64,000 nt of DNA from Alphaproteobacteria bacterium (GCA_024280735.1 JAJRPO010000025.1:1-64000), one strand, 5' to 3'. Shown: positions 26,140 through 35,219, counted from the first letter of the stretch. The notes: a model not told the origin generated them from the sequence alone. Numbers and translations are program-made.

Positions 26140-26544
26140 TTAAAAGGGCAGCATCCCGCCCCACATATAAGACATCGGCTGGGAAAATGCATAAGAAGCT
26201 TGCCCAATATCATGAGTCATACGGTTCACATTCATCGTCATCGATTTAACAGACTTCGTCATATCAACCATGTTAGCAGACAGCGCGGCCACATTCGAAT
26301 TCATTTCTGAAAAGTTACCGTTCATGTCTTTAATATTCAGCGCCATGGTGTGCATGTCATCTGCCATACTAATTTGCGTTCCAACCATGGCCTTCATGCT
26401 TTGGTTCATTTCAATGATAACCTCGGTCATCAAAAAGACACGCTGCGCCATCCCGTACATAACCCAAGTGAACACTGCCATGACAATAACGATACCAACT
26501 GTCGCGAAGGCGATAAAGCGGCCGCTGTTTACACGTCTGTACAT
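26140..26544 (-). CDS. Small Met-rich membrane protein with helical tail
   Basis: No named family is recognised. The 134-residue protein has one N-terminal membrane helix (FIAFATVGIVIVMAVFTWVMYG). It is followed by about 85 residues of predicted helix in which methionine recurs every few positions (ADDMHTMALNIKDMNGNFSE, NMVDMTKSVKSMTMNVNRMT), resembling the coiled-coil part of chemoreceptors or MCE-associated proteins, though without a signalling domain. Met-rich periplasmic stretches can bind copper or silver; this is only a possibility here. It precedes the RND operon in the same direction. Confidence 0.55.
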   Translation of the reverse strand: MYRRVNSGRFIAFATVGIVIVMAVFTWVMYGMAQRVFLMTEVIIEMNQSMKAMVGTQISMADDMHTMALNIKDMNGNFSEMNSNVAALSANMVDMTKSVKSMTMNVNRMTHDIGQASYAFSQPMSYMWGGMLPF

Positions 26545-26679
26545 GGTGAACTCCTAGAAAGCGGTCGGCGTTTTTGCGCCAGTCGGGGGCCTTTAATAGT
26601 GCCGACGATTTACATCTCCAGAACACATTCCAATTGTCATATACAATATTGAAGGAATTGTTAAGTCTTTTGTCTGTTT

Positions 26680-27672
26680 TCAATCAAACAACCGGCTCAA
26701 GGCGGTTACCAACGGCTCAGGATCATCCAGAACCAATCGAACTGGGAGGGTAAGGACCTTTTGCTGGTACGATGCAGGCAACCGAACCGCGTCTTTTTCC
26801 GTCGTCACCAACTGCGCGCCCAGTGCAACTGCTTCCTTCTCCATACGGTGCAATGCCGCAAGCGGCAGTTTCTGGTGATCGCTAAAGGCGTGGCACGCAA
26901 CGATGTCGGCACCTGCCGCATTCAATGTGTCAAAAAACTTCTGCGGACGGCCAATCCCCGCAAATGCAAGCGCACGCATGCCTTGCCAATCCATTCCGGT
27001 CTGCAAAGGAACCAGCTCGCCAATCGTCTGGGGTTTGTTGATTGCAGAACCCCATTGAGTATCGAAATATTTCTGTGCTTTGCGGCTTCCGATCGAAAGG
27101 ATCAAGTCCGCCTGCAAAACTCCCTGCGCAACGTTTTGGCGCAGCGGGCCTGAAGGGAAAACATAGCCGTTACCGAATCCGGTTTGTGCATCGACAACCA
27201 AAACCGTCAGATCTTTGAATAATGCAGGGTTTTGCATGCCGTCATCCAAAACGATCACATCGGCCCCCGCCTCAACGGCCCTCTGCGCCCCGATCGCACG
27301 GTCCTTAGAAACCCAGCAAGGTGCAAAAGCGGCCAGCAGCAGCGGTTCGTCGCCGACTTGATCCGCTTTATGATTGTGCAAATCCACTTGCACCGGTCCA
27401 CTAAGCGATCCGCCATAACCTCGGCTGACAATATGAACTGACTTTCCCAGATCAATTAATCGAGTGACAACTTCAATGACTGTTGGTGTTTTGCCTGTCC
27501 CCCCAAGGTTGATATTGCCAATACAAACCACAGGAACCGGCAGTCGCAGGTGGGCACCCTTTGACCAGCGCCTTGCGGCAACGCCACGCCAAACAGCAGA
27601 CAACGGGGCCAATATCCGAGGCCAGGGTCCCACAGAATCGGGTGAAAAGCTCCAAAACAAAGGCGGTTTCAT
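26680..27672 (-). CDS. lpxK: Tetraacyldisaccharide 4'-kinase LpxK
   Basis: This enzyme phosphorylates the lipid A precursor at the 4' position on the inner membrane. The family opening PPLFWSF is followed by the P-loop region CIGNINLGGTGKTP and VLDDGMQNPALFKDLTVLVVD, the LpxK catalytic signature. A C-terminal part with HAFSDHQ and LVTTEKDAVRL follows. Its length of 330 residues is normal. It overlaps the upstream waaA-like gene by four bases, so the two are translationally coupled. Confidence 0.95.
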   Translation of the reverse strand: MKPPLFWSFSPDSVGPWPRILAPLSAVWRGVAARRWSKGAHLRLPVPVVCIGNINLGGTGKTPTVIEVVTRLIDLGKSVHIVSRGYGGSLSGPVQVDLHNHKADQVGDEPLLLAAFAPCWVSKDRAIGAQRAVEAGADVIVLDDGMQNPALFKDLTVLVVDAQTGFGNGYVFPSGPLRQNVAQGVLQADLILSIGSRKAQKYFDTQWGSAINKPQTIGELVPLQTGMDWQGMRALAFAGIGRPQKFFDTLNAAGADIVACHAFSDHQKLPLAALHRMEKEAVALGAQLVTTEKDAVRLPASYQQKVLTLPVRLVLDDPEPLVTALSRLFD

Positions 27673-28970
27673 TCAACATCTCCGGCAACACCCAAGTGTT
27701 CTGCCACCAATTCCAACACAAGGTCAGTGACTTCTGCGCCTTCTGAATTTGCAATCCAGGCGGCATGGGCCATTTCAGCGGCCTTGTCTGGCGACATCAA
27801 TTCGCTAACGGCTTCGGCCAATGATTCAACCGACAACACTTCCACCGCGGCACCTACTTGTGCCAGCCGAAAAAACCGATCGGCAAAATTTTCGACAAAT
27901 GGGCCGTGAATAATTGCGGAACCAAGCGCTGCCGGGCCTCCCGGGTTCATGCCACCGCCACTCTCTGTCATTGAATTCCCAACCAGTGAAACCGAGGCTA
28001 TCCGATACCACAAACCGAGTTCACCGGGCACGTCCGCCAGTAGAATATCCGTTAACGGCGTAAAGCTGTCAGGGTCAGATCGGCGCGCAACATTAAGCCC
28101 GGTTTTTGACAGGTTTTCACTCAGAGGACCGATTTGATTACAGGACAACGGTGACAGAATGGTCAGCAGCCTATGAGTGGACCGTTGCGCTATCTTATGC
28201 GCCTCTATAACCATGCTCTCTTCACTCGCACTGACAAATGAGGCGAGCCAAACAGGACGCCCGCGCACTTGTTTTGCTATTTGCAGTCTGGCGCTCTCAT
28301 TTACAGAAAGCGGGCTTGAACCTTCTTTTAGAACGCCCGTTACAAAAACCCTCTCCGGCTTCACCCCCAATTTTATTATACTGCTGGATGCAACATCATC
28401 GATCACCAAAATCGACGCAAATCTGCTCAACACAGAGCGGGCGACACCGGGCACCCAACGTATAGGTGCAAACGATCGGCCCGGCTGCGCAGCATTTAGG
28501 TAGAGCATCGGAATAGCCCTTTCGGCAGTTGCCTCCAGCAACACAGGCATAAGTTTATTTTCGGACCACAAACATAAATCTGGCTGCCAATGGTCCAGAA
28601 ATGTTTTGCAGGCTTGGGGGGTATCGTAGGGAGTATATTGGTGGAGCGTATTTTTCGGCAGACGTACCGACAATACCTGTTCAGAAATCCGCTCTGTGGT
28701 CGTGAGCAGGAAATGTGCTTTAGGGTAATTCCGTTGCAACCGGTCAATCAAACCCATCAACACAAATGACTGGCCCAAATTTGCAGAATGAAGCCAAATC
28801 AATTTGCCATCATTGCGCAGCTTATCTGTGTGGCCCTGCCGTTCCTGAATACGCGTGGAATCTTCTTCGCCCAATGACACTGCACGTTGCCCTTGGTGTT
28901 CTTTCAGTGGCGAAGCGAATTTCGCAACACCTTTGTAAACCGAAAGACCCAAAGTGTTTGAATCCGTCAT
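27669..28970 (-). CDS. WaaA-like 3-deoxy-manno-octulosonate transferase, divergent
   Basis: Position next to lpxK and kdsD and overall GT-B layout identify a Kdo-transferase (WaaA/KdtA) homolog of about 433 residues. The segment LWSENKLMPVLLEA still matches the ETELWPN motif. However, the catalytic-base motif, normally SVGE, reads HSANLGQS with Gln for Glu. The PRHPER motif that contacts CMP is replaced by SPLSCNQ, and GGHNPLEP reads GGMNPGGP without the Glu. This looks like a specialised or inactive paralog, and a canonical waaA should exist elsewhere. The start is ATG 28970, where the family begins; earlier starts overlap kdsD. Confidence 0.7.
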   Translation of the reverse strand: MTDSNTLGLSVYKGVAKFASPLKEHQGQRAVSLGEEDSTRIQERQGHTDKLRNDGKLIWLHSANLGQSFVLMGLIDRLQRNYPKAHFLLTTTERISEQVLSVRLPKNTLHQYTPYDTPQACKTFLDHWQPDLCLWSENKLMPVLLEATAERAIPMLYLNAAQPGRSFAPIRWVPGVARSVLSRFASILVIDDVASSSIIKLGVKPERVFVTGVLKEGSSPLSVNESARLQIAKQVRGRPVWLASFVSASEESMVIEAHKIAQRSTHRLLTILSPLSCNQIGPLSENLSKTGLNVARRSDPDSFTPLTDILLADVPGELGLWYRIASVSLVGNSMTESGGGMNPGGPAALGSAIIHGPFVENFADRFFRLAQVGAAVEVLSVESLAEAVSELMSPDKAAEMAHAAWIANSEGAEVTDLVLELVAEHLGVAGDVE

Positions 28971-29040
28971 TTTTCCCGGCATGCCCCTGCCCCATGTAAG
29001 TTTCGCCCCTGTTAGCTGCGCATAAACCTTCGCACAGGCA

Positions 29041-30033
29041 CTAGGCAACGCCAAGCTGCAAAAGTTGCATCAACGCGACCAGTCCAACAGGCTTGCCATT
29101 AGCAACAACAAATGCCGCCGAAATCTTATTTTGCTGGAGAATGTTGAGCGCCCTGGCGCAGAGCCGTTCCGGCTCCAGGCTGATCGAACCTGCCGTCATT
29201 ATTTCCTGCGCAGTTGTCTCCAACATAGCTTGCTGCATAGAGCCGGTTGAATTTGCCTCCAAATATCGGCGAATATCCCCGTCGGTGATCACACCAGTCA
29301 ATTGGCCAGAATCCGACTGAACGCCAACAATACCATGCATCTTGCGGGAAATTTCACCGACAACATCCATTACAGTGGCCTGCGCTAAAACAATCGGCAA
29401 AGCATCTGCCTTGACCATAATATCGCTGATTGGCGTTAAGGCTGCCCCCAGTTTTCCACCGGGATGAAAATCGCGAAAACTTGCCTCGGTAAATCCGCGC
29501 ATTTTAAGTAGTGTGATTGCCAGCGCATCCCCTAACGCCAGTTGCAACAGGGTTGATGTCGTCGGCGCAAGGTTGTGGGGGCAAGCTTCCGGCACCATCG
29601 GCAGAATTAGCGGGACATCAGCCTTTTGGCCCAAAGTGCTGTTCGCGCGGCCCGTCAGCGCAATGGTGGGAACGTCAAAGCGGCGAGTATAAGTGAGAAT
29701 GTCATAGAGCTCCTTGGTTTCACCGGACCACGACAACAGCAGAACCACGTCATCCGTTTGGATCATCCCAAGGTCACCATGACTGGCCTCTGCCGGATGG
29801 ACAAAATAGGCGGGCGTACCCGTGGACGCAAAAGTTGCGGCCAGCTTGCGGCCGATAAGCCCGCTTTTGCCAACGCCAGCAACGATCAACCGGCCCTTCA
29901 TTTGATCAATCAATCCAAGCGCGCGCTCCAGTGCTGCAATTAACTGATCATCCTTCAACGCCTGCTGGAGGGCCAGCAAGCCCTGCGTATTAGTCTCGAT
30001 GACTTCTCTTACTGAGCCCGCACGATCTACCAT
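29041..30033 (-). CDS. kdsD: Arabinose-5-phosphate isomerase (KdsD/KpsF family)
   Basis: This enzyme interconverts ribulose-5-phosphate and arabinose-5-phosphate, the first step toward Kdo. A SIS domain carries GVGKSGLIGRKLAATFASTG, HPAEASHGDLGM and LSWSGETKE (LSNSGE in most homologs). Two CBS domains follow, including SGQLTGVITDGDIRRYLE and PVGLVALMQLLQLGV. Its length of 330 residues is typical. It precedes the waaA-like gene and lpxK, supporting a lipid A-Kdo role rather than sugar catabolism. Confidence 0.92.
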   Translation of the reverse strand: MVDRAGSVREVIETNTQGLLALQQALKDDQLIAALERALGLIDQMKGRLIVAGVGKSGLIGRKLAATFASTGTPAYFVHPAEASHGDLGMIQTDDVVLLLSWSGETKELYDILTYTRRFDVPTIALTGRANSTLGQKADVPLILPMVPEACPHNLAPTTSTLLQLALGDALAITLLKMRGFTEASFRDFHPGGKLGAALTPISDIMVKADALPIVLAQATVMDVVGEISRKMHGIVGVQSDSGQLTGVITDGDIRRYLEANSTGSMQQAMLETTAQEIMTAGSISLEPERLCARALNILQQNKISAAFVVANGKPVGLVALMQLLQLGVA

Positions 30034-30151
30034 AGTAACGCCGCCATTTTTTAGGGTGGAACATTGTTCCCGTTAAGCATTTACCTATTGGAATAAGAAG
30101 CGGACCTCAATGGCTTGAAATAATGCAAATTACCGCAGTGAATTGCCGCTG

Positions 30152-30499
30152 TCAGCCCGGCTCAAAACTACAATGGTTAGATGCTTGGGAGAAAAATGCG
30201 GTTTTAGATTCTGCATATAAGGAAATAACTTTATCCAAATCCACATCACCCACCTGCCCGTTTTGAGCGAGGATTTCACCCTCGGAGCAATAATCGCCAA
30301 AGGTTTTAAAGCCCAGATTATAAGCACTCCCTTTTAGGAAATGCAAAGCAGAGGCCACATCCTCCGGCGATTTTGGCCGGTTATTGGACAAAACGGAGAC
30401 AGCTTCGTCAACTTCTGCCATAAACAAAGTAACCACCTCGCCAAAATCCTCGACCCCTATGTCTTCTTCCAACTGCCGGATCTGAACCCAATCTATCAT
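30152..30499 (-). CDS. Histidine phosphotransfer (Hpt) domain protein
   Basis: This single-domain 115-residue Hpt protein has the phospho-acceptor helix ALHFLKGSAYNLGF with His53. Hpt proteins shuttle phosphate between receiver domains in multistep phosphorelays. It starts 14 bases after the DUF3131 stop and so belongs to the glycosyltransferase operon. No histidine kinase is in the window. The only nearby receiver in this locus is the REC domain of the SpoIIE-type phosphatase encoded divergently, which makes that protein a natural candidate partner. Confidence 0.85.
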   Translation of the reverse strand: MIDWVQIRQLEEDIGVEDFGEVVTLFMAEVDEAVSVLSNNRPKSPEDVASALHFLKGSAYNLGFKTFGDYCSEGEILAQNGQVGDVDLDKVISLYAESKTAFFSQASNHCSFEPG

Positions 30500-30513
30500 C
30501 GCGCTATTCCTTA

Positions 30514-31848
30514 CTATTGGCGGAAACGGGCCGTTAACAACGGGCCATTTAACCGATACTGGATAGTTTCTAGAATAATGCCGTTGGTATTTGCCGTCGC
30601 CACCGCATTAATCCGGCTGTCCGATTCATAAACCCCAGAATTAAACCCGTCTTTTGGCGTTGCGGTAACAGCCACATGGCGCATCAAACGGCTGGTATAA
30701 TCGGTAGCATAAAGAGCATCCCAGCCAAAAGCAGCCTTGGTAGAGACCGTTCGTTTATCGTCATGTTCAGTACCATCTTCAGACAATGCATTCCAGGCGA
30801 CGCCATCTGCAAAAACTGAATTGTAAATAAAATACGGTTCTTGGTCGATATTATCCTCACTGACCGCAGTGAGCTGCCCCGTGTCATTATAACGATTCAA
30901 CTGCGCCAAGAATACGCGTTGTGCCAATTCGGCGGCCTCTGTGTCTAGGCCAAATTCTATCGCTGTCAGGATATATGGTTCGCTAACAACATAATTATGG
31001 GCATCAAAATCCTTGAAGGACCGGCTGTCAATCGCAATGGACTGACCGCCTATCGACTCAAAACGCAGGAAATCATCGTATTTGGCGGCAACCATTGCAT
31101 CCAAACCCAGTAACCCAATCGCGCGGGCCGCATATTCTTCATAACCCAGACGCCCTTCTTGGATCTGTTCGACAGCCCCTGAACCTTCTGCCAAGCGCGC
31201 CCCGTGCAGAACCCCGCCAATCAGCAAACCCGAAAAATCCCACTTTGTTAGAATAGCAGTGGCTTTACCAGAGTGTGCGGGATAATCGTAAAGCAGGATA
31301 TTTAGGGGCACTGTCATGCGCGCAACATCCAAAGCTGACCAACCAATTCCGGCCGCTACAGGCGAATTTGCATAATCCGTCATTGCCAGTGTTCTGGTGT
31401 CATAAACCTTATTTGGCAATCTGCCATCGAACAAGGCCAGCCCAGCCAAAGTATCCAGCACCCGCGCCATGCGGAAGTCAAAGACTTCGCGATCTATGAT
31501 ACCAATACGTTCAGCAGAAATCAGTGCCAACAAATAGGATGCCTGATCCCAAATGGTCGTTGAAGGAAATCCTCCAGCCGAATTTACCAATCCAGTTGCA
31601 GGTTGGAAATTTTTTTCAAAATATCCCCACGCTATTCTGGCGTTTTGCAGATCATCACTTCGCAACCCACGAGGCGGGGCAAGCGGTAACGGATTATCGG
31701 AGGGCTGAATGGCCACATAGCCCTTACTCCGATAGCTGCCCAAATCCACGTGTGTTTCTAACGACAGCGCAAAAGTTGCCGCGAGGGATAGCCCCAGGAC
31801 AAATGCAATATGACTGCGAGCTTTGACAAGATTGGCGCGAAAACTCAT
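30514..31848 (-). CDS. DUF3131 domain-containing secreted or anchored protein
   Basis: The 444-residue protein has an N-terminal membrane or signal helix (SHIAFVLGLSLAATFALSLE) followed by a DUF3131 domain. Diagnostic stretches are ARIAWGYFEKNFQPATGLVN, FPSTTIWDQASYLLAL, LPNKVYDTRT, QEGRLGYEEYAARAIGL and TANTNGIILETIQY. The domain is predicted to be an alpha-barrel resembling glycoside hydrolases/lyases, often encoded near synthase-type glycosyltransferases; no activity is established. It overlaps the glycosyltransferase stop by four bases. A clear paralog occurs at 59383-61209. Confidence 0.88.
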   Translation of the reverse strand: MSFRANLVKARSHIAFVLGLSLAATFALSLETHVDLGSYRSKGYVAIQPSDNPLPLAPPRGLRSDDLQNARIAWGYFEKNFQPATGLVNSAGGFPSTTIWDQASYLLALISAERIGIIDREVFDFRMARVLDTLAGLALFDGRLPNKVYDTRTLAMTDYANSPVAAGIGWSALDVARMTVPLNILLYDYPAHSGKATAILTKWDFSGLLIGGVLHGARLAEGSGAVEQIQEGRLGYEEYAARAIGLLGLDAMVAAKYDDFLRFESIGGQSIAIDSRSFKDFDAHNYVVSEPYILTAIEFGLDTEAAELAQRVFLAQLNRYNDTGQLTAVSEDNIDQEPYFIYNSVFADGVAWNALSEDGTEHDDKRTVSTKAAFGWDALYATDYTSRLMRHVAVTATPKDGFNSGVYESDSRINAVATANTNGIILETIQYRLNGPLLTARFRQ

Positions 31849-33698
31849 GCGGCCTCCTTAACGATAAGACGGTTTTTAACATCAATTTCCGAATTTTCTT
31901 CGACGGGTGGCTTCCACAATGCCGCGAAAATCAGAACTGACATTGCCCAAGTATTTGTCAGCCCCCAAAAACTGTTCACGACAAATGACCCCAATGCCTT
32001 TTGATCAGGGGTAATCAAAAGGCTAACGCCCGCAAATGTTATTGCCGATAGCGTAAGGATCACAACAGCAATCTGTGGGTAGACCAAGCGCAAGAACAGG
32101 TCTTCTTTGCGCGTCTTTGGCGTTACTTTGAACTTAATCTCTTGTCGGGTCGCCACAGCCCAAATCGCCTGTAGGTTAAAAGAAAAGAATGCGAGGTTGA
32201 GCATTTTTCCTTTGCGGTTATCAACGCCCCAGGTGCCCGCAGCCGAGGCCAATTCATGAATTATCAGAAAGGGTAGAAGATGGGCGAAAAACTCCGAAGA
32301 ATAGGCCGCAATCGGGGTTACGCCGGTGAATAATGCAATAATAGGCGCGGAGATGAATATTACATTCCAAAGCGGTGCCAAATAGGACCAAAAGGTCATC
32401 GCGAACATCAGTTTTTGACTTAAATTCAAGCCCTTGCGAAACAAGGGGTTGTCATTTGCCATAATATCAAGCGTACCACCTGCATATTTGAAACGCTGCA
32501 TTGCCCAGCTTTGCATATCAAGCGGCGATAACATTTTGATTTCCACACCGGGATGGAGGACAGACTTCCAATTACGATCACTGTCAGACAGCAAAACAAG
32601 GGAAGTATAGATATCCTCTGACACATGATATTTATAGGGCGTCACTTCTGTCGCGTGAAGCATTTCTATATTTAGCGCGGCCTCAATCGACCGGCGTTGT
32701 TCGGCGTCCTTAATGTGACTGCTGAAATCCGACACTTTCGCAGTAACATTGTCAGAAAACGCTTTGAGCGCTGCTTCCATCACTGCGTCGCGCCGGTGGA
32801 CCGAACCTGCCCCACAGCAGAACGAGGCATTCGCCCCGTTACGCCGCCTTTGAATGATGTCGTAAAATAGCTTGGGGTCACTCACAAATGGGTCAGCGCC
32901 AATGCGAACAGGGCCAATACACCGTTGAATTCCTTTCCCGACTAGATCACCAATCCGCCCAGTACGCGCTGCGAGATAGTTTTCAAGACGCTGCCCTTCG
33001 GGCATATCGTAGAACCACTGCGGTGTCTGAACCCAGGCAACATCTGGATCACGAAAATATCCAAGTGTGTTTTGTAATAATGTAGGAAATGGCCGTGTAT
33101 CGCTGTCCAGTATCACGAGAAAATCACCACAGGTCTGCTCCATCCCGTTGCGCAGGTTACCGGCTTTATAGCCAATATTACTGTTCCGAGTAATGTAATT
33201 CACATCTTCTTGGCGAGCAACATCCTGCATTTCTTGCCGATTTCCATCGTCGAGAACATGTATTCGAATATCGATTGGAAATGAATAGTTAACTGCTTTT
33301 GCATCGCGAATAGAGTAACGCGTTAATTCAGGATCTTCGTTGAATGTTGGAAGGAAAACATCAACGCTGATCAACTTATTGCCACCATTCTCGATGATAT
33401 CAGACCGCAATTCCGGCGCAATTTGTGGTTTTGTATCAGCGATGGACCACAGGTTGTGAAAGAACAATAACAACCCGATATAGGCGCAAGATTCGGCCAC
33501 AACAACCGGTATCGAGAACCACAAAGCATCTGTATTTAGGGAAAATGACCACCGCCACCAAAGATACCAGGCCCCCAAAAGAATAGTAGCAGACGCAAGT
33601 GTCTGCCAAATAAATTCGGTATTCATGCAATGGGGAATAGGCGGGTCGGGTTGCCTTGTTTCATACTGCGAGAAATAAAATTCCTTAAGCTTCGTCAT
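31845..33698 (-). CDS. BcsA-like processive glycosyltransferase (GT2)
   Basis: This membrane synthase of about 617 residues polymerises and translocates a polysaccharide. N-terminal helices (ATILLGAWYLWWRW, FSIPVVVAESCAYIGLLLFF) precede the GT2 domain. That domain has VLDDGNR, LDSDTRP (DxD), WVQTPQWFYD, FCCGAGSVHRRDA, VSEDIYTS (TED equivalent) and QRFKYAGG in place of QRxRW. At least four membrane segments follow. There is no PilZ domain, so direct c-di-GMP activation as in BcsA is not expected. The start is ATG 33698 with AAGAGG upstream; the ORF-track start is five codons earlier. It is first in the operon GT2-DUF3131-Hpt. Confidence 0.9.
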   Translation of the reverse strand: MTKLKEFYFSQYETRQPDPPIPHCMNTEFIWQTLASATILLGAWYLWWRWSFSLNTDALWFSIPVVVAESCAYIGLLLFFHNLWSIADTKPQIAPELRSDIIENGGNKLISVDVFLPTFNEDPELTRYSIRDAKAVNYSFPIDIRIHVLDDGNRQEMQDVARQEDVNYITRNSNIGYKAGNLRNGMEQTCGDFLVILDSDTRPFPTLLQNTLGYFRDPDVAWVQTPQWFYDMPEGQRLENYLAARTGRIGDLVGKGIQRCIGPVRIGADPFVSDPKLFYDIIQRRRNGANASFCCGAGSVHRRDAVMEAALKAFSDNVTAKVSDFSSHIKDAEQRRSIEAALNIEMLHATEVTPYKYHVSEDIYTSLVLLSDSDRNWKSVLHPGVEIKMLSPLDMQSWAMQRFKYAGGTLDIMANDNPLFRKGLNLSQKLMFAMTFWSYLAPLWNVIFISAPIIALFTGVTPIAAYSSEFFAHLLPFLIIHELASAAGTWGVDNRKGKMLNLAFFSFNLQAIWAVATRQEIKFKVTPKTRKEDLFLRLVYPQIAVVILTLSAITFAGVSLLITPDQKALGSFVVNSFWGLTNTWAMSVLIFAALWKPPVEENSEIDVKNRLIVKEAA

Positions 33699-33759
33699 AT
33701 GATCCTCTTGCAAAATCGAATAATCTAAGGTTTCGCAGACAGGTACCTAATTTTTAGTT

Positions 33760-33789
33760 AGCAAATGAATATATTATTTTTTATTTGCT
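33760..33789. promoter_or_regulatory. AT-rich inverted repeat in the GT2/phosphatase divergent region
   Basis: AGCAAAT and ATTTGCT form a perfect 7-bp inverted repeat separated by 16 AT-rich bases (containing ATATATTATTTTTTA). It sits between the divergent glycosyltransferase and SpoIIE-phosphatase genes. It is well placed for a shared operator or curved promoter DNA. Confidence 0.4.
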
Positions 33790-33855
33790 TCATCAAAATT
33801 TAAACTGTCGCTGCAATTGTCACGCTAATCTTGTAGGTAAGTGGATGGGTAATTC

Positions 33856-35142
33856 GTGAAACAGTCGCAAACAGCTGAAGACAAGTATCAAGCCGCTACC
33901 GATACAGAAAGCCCAATTCCACTACGGGTTTTGGTTGTCGATGACAGCGCATTGCAGCGACGCATCGTAGCTCTTAGCCTTAAAAGATGGGGGTTTAGCA
34001 TTCAAGAGGCCACATCTGGCCTGGAAGCGCTTGAAATATGTAAATCAGACCAGATAGACCTTGTGATAAGCGATTGGGTGATGCCCGAAATGGACGGGTT
34101 GGAATTCTGCAAAGAGTTTAGAAAACTCAAGCGGGAGCGCTATGGTTATTTTATTCTAGTCACGTCCAAAAATGACAAGAATGACGTTGCACAAGGCCTA
34201 GATGCAGGTGCCGATGATTTTTTGTCCAAACCCGTGAACAAAGAAGAGTTGAAGGCACGGATCCGGGCGGGCACTCGGGTTCTAGAGATGGAACAGGAAC
34301 TCCATTCTCAGAACGGCGTTGTGAAGAATGCCTTGAAGGAATTGCAGGGGTTATATGATGAAATCAACCGGGATTTAGTTGAAGCTGAAAAACTGCAACA
34401 TTCCCTTATTCCCGTACGCCACGAAAAACTGGAAAACGCCGAAATCTCTCTATTATTTCAGTCCAGCGGGCACGTAGGCGGTGATTTAGTTGGTTTCTTC
34501 AGGTTCTCAAGAAATCGAATAGGGATATTTTCTTTAGACGTTTCTGGCCATGGCATTTCATCTGCCCTTCTCACGGTGCGGTTGGCCGGGTATTTAAGCC
34601 CCCACAATAAAACACAAAACATCGCCTTTGAACCTATGCCGGAAGGCGGGTACTCACATCGATCACCAAAAGATATCGCAAAGCTACTGAATGAGCGGAT
34701 GATGGACGAAATGGATACCGAACATTACTTTACTCTGGCCTTTGCCGACGTCGATCTAGAAACTGGCCACGTCATAATGGTTCAGGCTGGGCATCCACAT
34801 CCGGTCATTTTCAATCCCGAAACCGGGGTCCGTTTCATGGGGGAAGGTGGCGTGCCAATCGGCCTGTTACCAGAAGTAGAATATGACAATTTCGAGTTTG
34901 ACCTAAAGGCCGGTGACAGATTGTTGCTGCATTCAGATGGCGTTACTGAATGCCAGAATATTAAGGGTGATCTGTTTGATGAGGACGGTTTGGAAAGCAT
35001 GTTGGTGAAAAAACTGGACGGCAGCGGCCCGGAATTCATGGACGATTTGATGTGGCAATTAACAGAATTCAGTGAAGGCGAGCCATTCGGTGACGATGTA
35101 TCGGCAATTCTATTAGAATTTGATGGAAAAACTGAAGGCTAA
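33856..35142 (+). CDS. REC-SpoIIE (PP2C) response-regulator phosphatase, RsbU-like
   Basis: The 428-residue protein has an N-terminal receiver domain (LRVLVVDDSALQRR, phospho-Asp73 in VISDWVMPEMDG, KPVNKEELKAR), then a coiled-coil linker (about 135-185) and a C-terminal SpoIIE/PP2C phosphatase domain. The phosphatase part contains GGDLVGFFRFS, LDVSGHGISSALLTVRL, MVQAGHPHPV, LLHSDGVTE and GDDVSAILLEF. Such proteins dephosphorylate STAS-domain anti-sigma-antagonist-type partners when the receiver is phosphorylated. A matching STAS protein and kinase lie at 58.4-59.3 kb. The start codon is GTG. It diverges from the GT2 operon. Confidence 0.9.
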   Translation: MKQSQTAEDKYQAATDTESPIPLRVLVVDDSALQRRIVALSLKRWGFSIQEATSGLEALEICKSDQIDLVISDWVMPEMDGLEFCKEFRKLKRERYGYFILVTSKNDKNDVAQGLDAGADDFLSKPVNKEELKARIRAGTRVLEMEQELHSQNGVVKNALKELQGLYDEINRDLVEAEKLQHSLIPVRHEKLENAEISLLFQSSGHVGGDLVGFFRFSRNRIGIFSLDVSGHGISSALLTVRLAGYLSPHNKTQNIAFEPMPEGGYSHRSPKDIAKLLNERMMDEMDTEHYFTLAFADVDLETGHVIMVQAGHPHPVIFNPETGVRFMGEGGVPIGLLPEVEYDNFEFDLKAGDRLLLHSDGVTECQNIKGDLFDEDGLESMLVKKLDGSGPEFMDDLMWQLTEFSEGEPFGDDVSAILLEFDGKTEG

Positions 35143-35150
35143 TTGCCTTC
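35134..35150 (+). terminator. Hairpin at the phosphatase gene end
   Basis: GAAGGC and GCCTTC form a 6-bp stem around TAATT, overlapping the stop codon. No U tract follows on the plus strand, so termination is uncertain; it could be an mRNA-stabilising hairpin. Confidence 0.3.
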
Positions 35151-35219
35151 CTTCACCAGACATCAATAATTTCCCCGTTAGATCGGTGATAAATTCATGA
35201 ACACCAAGAGGGTGCCGCA

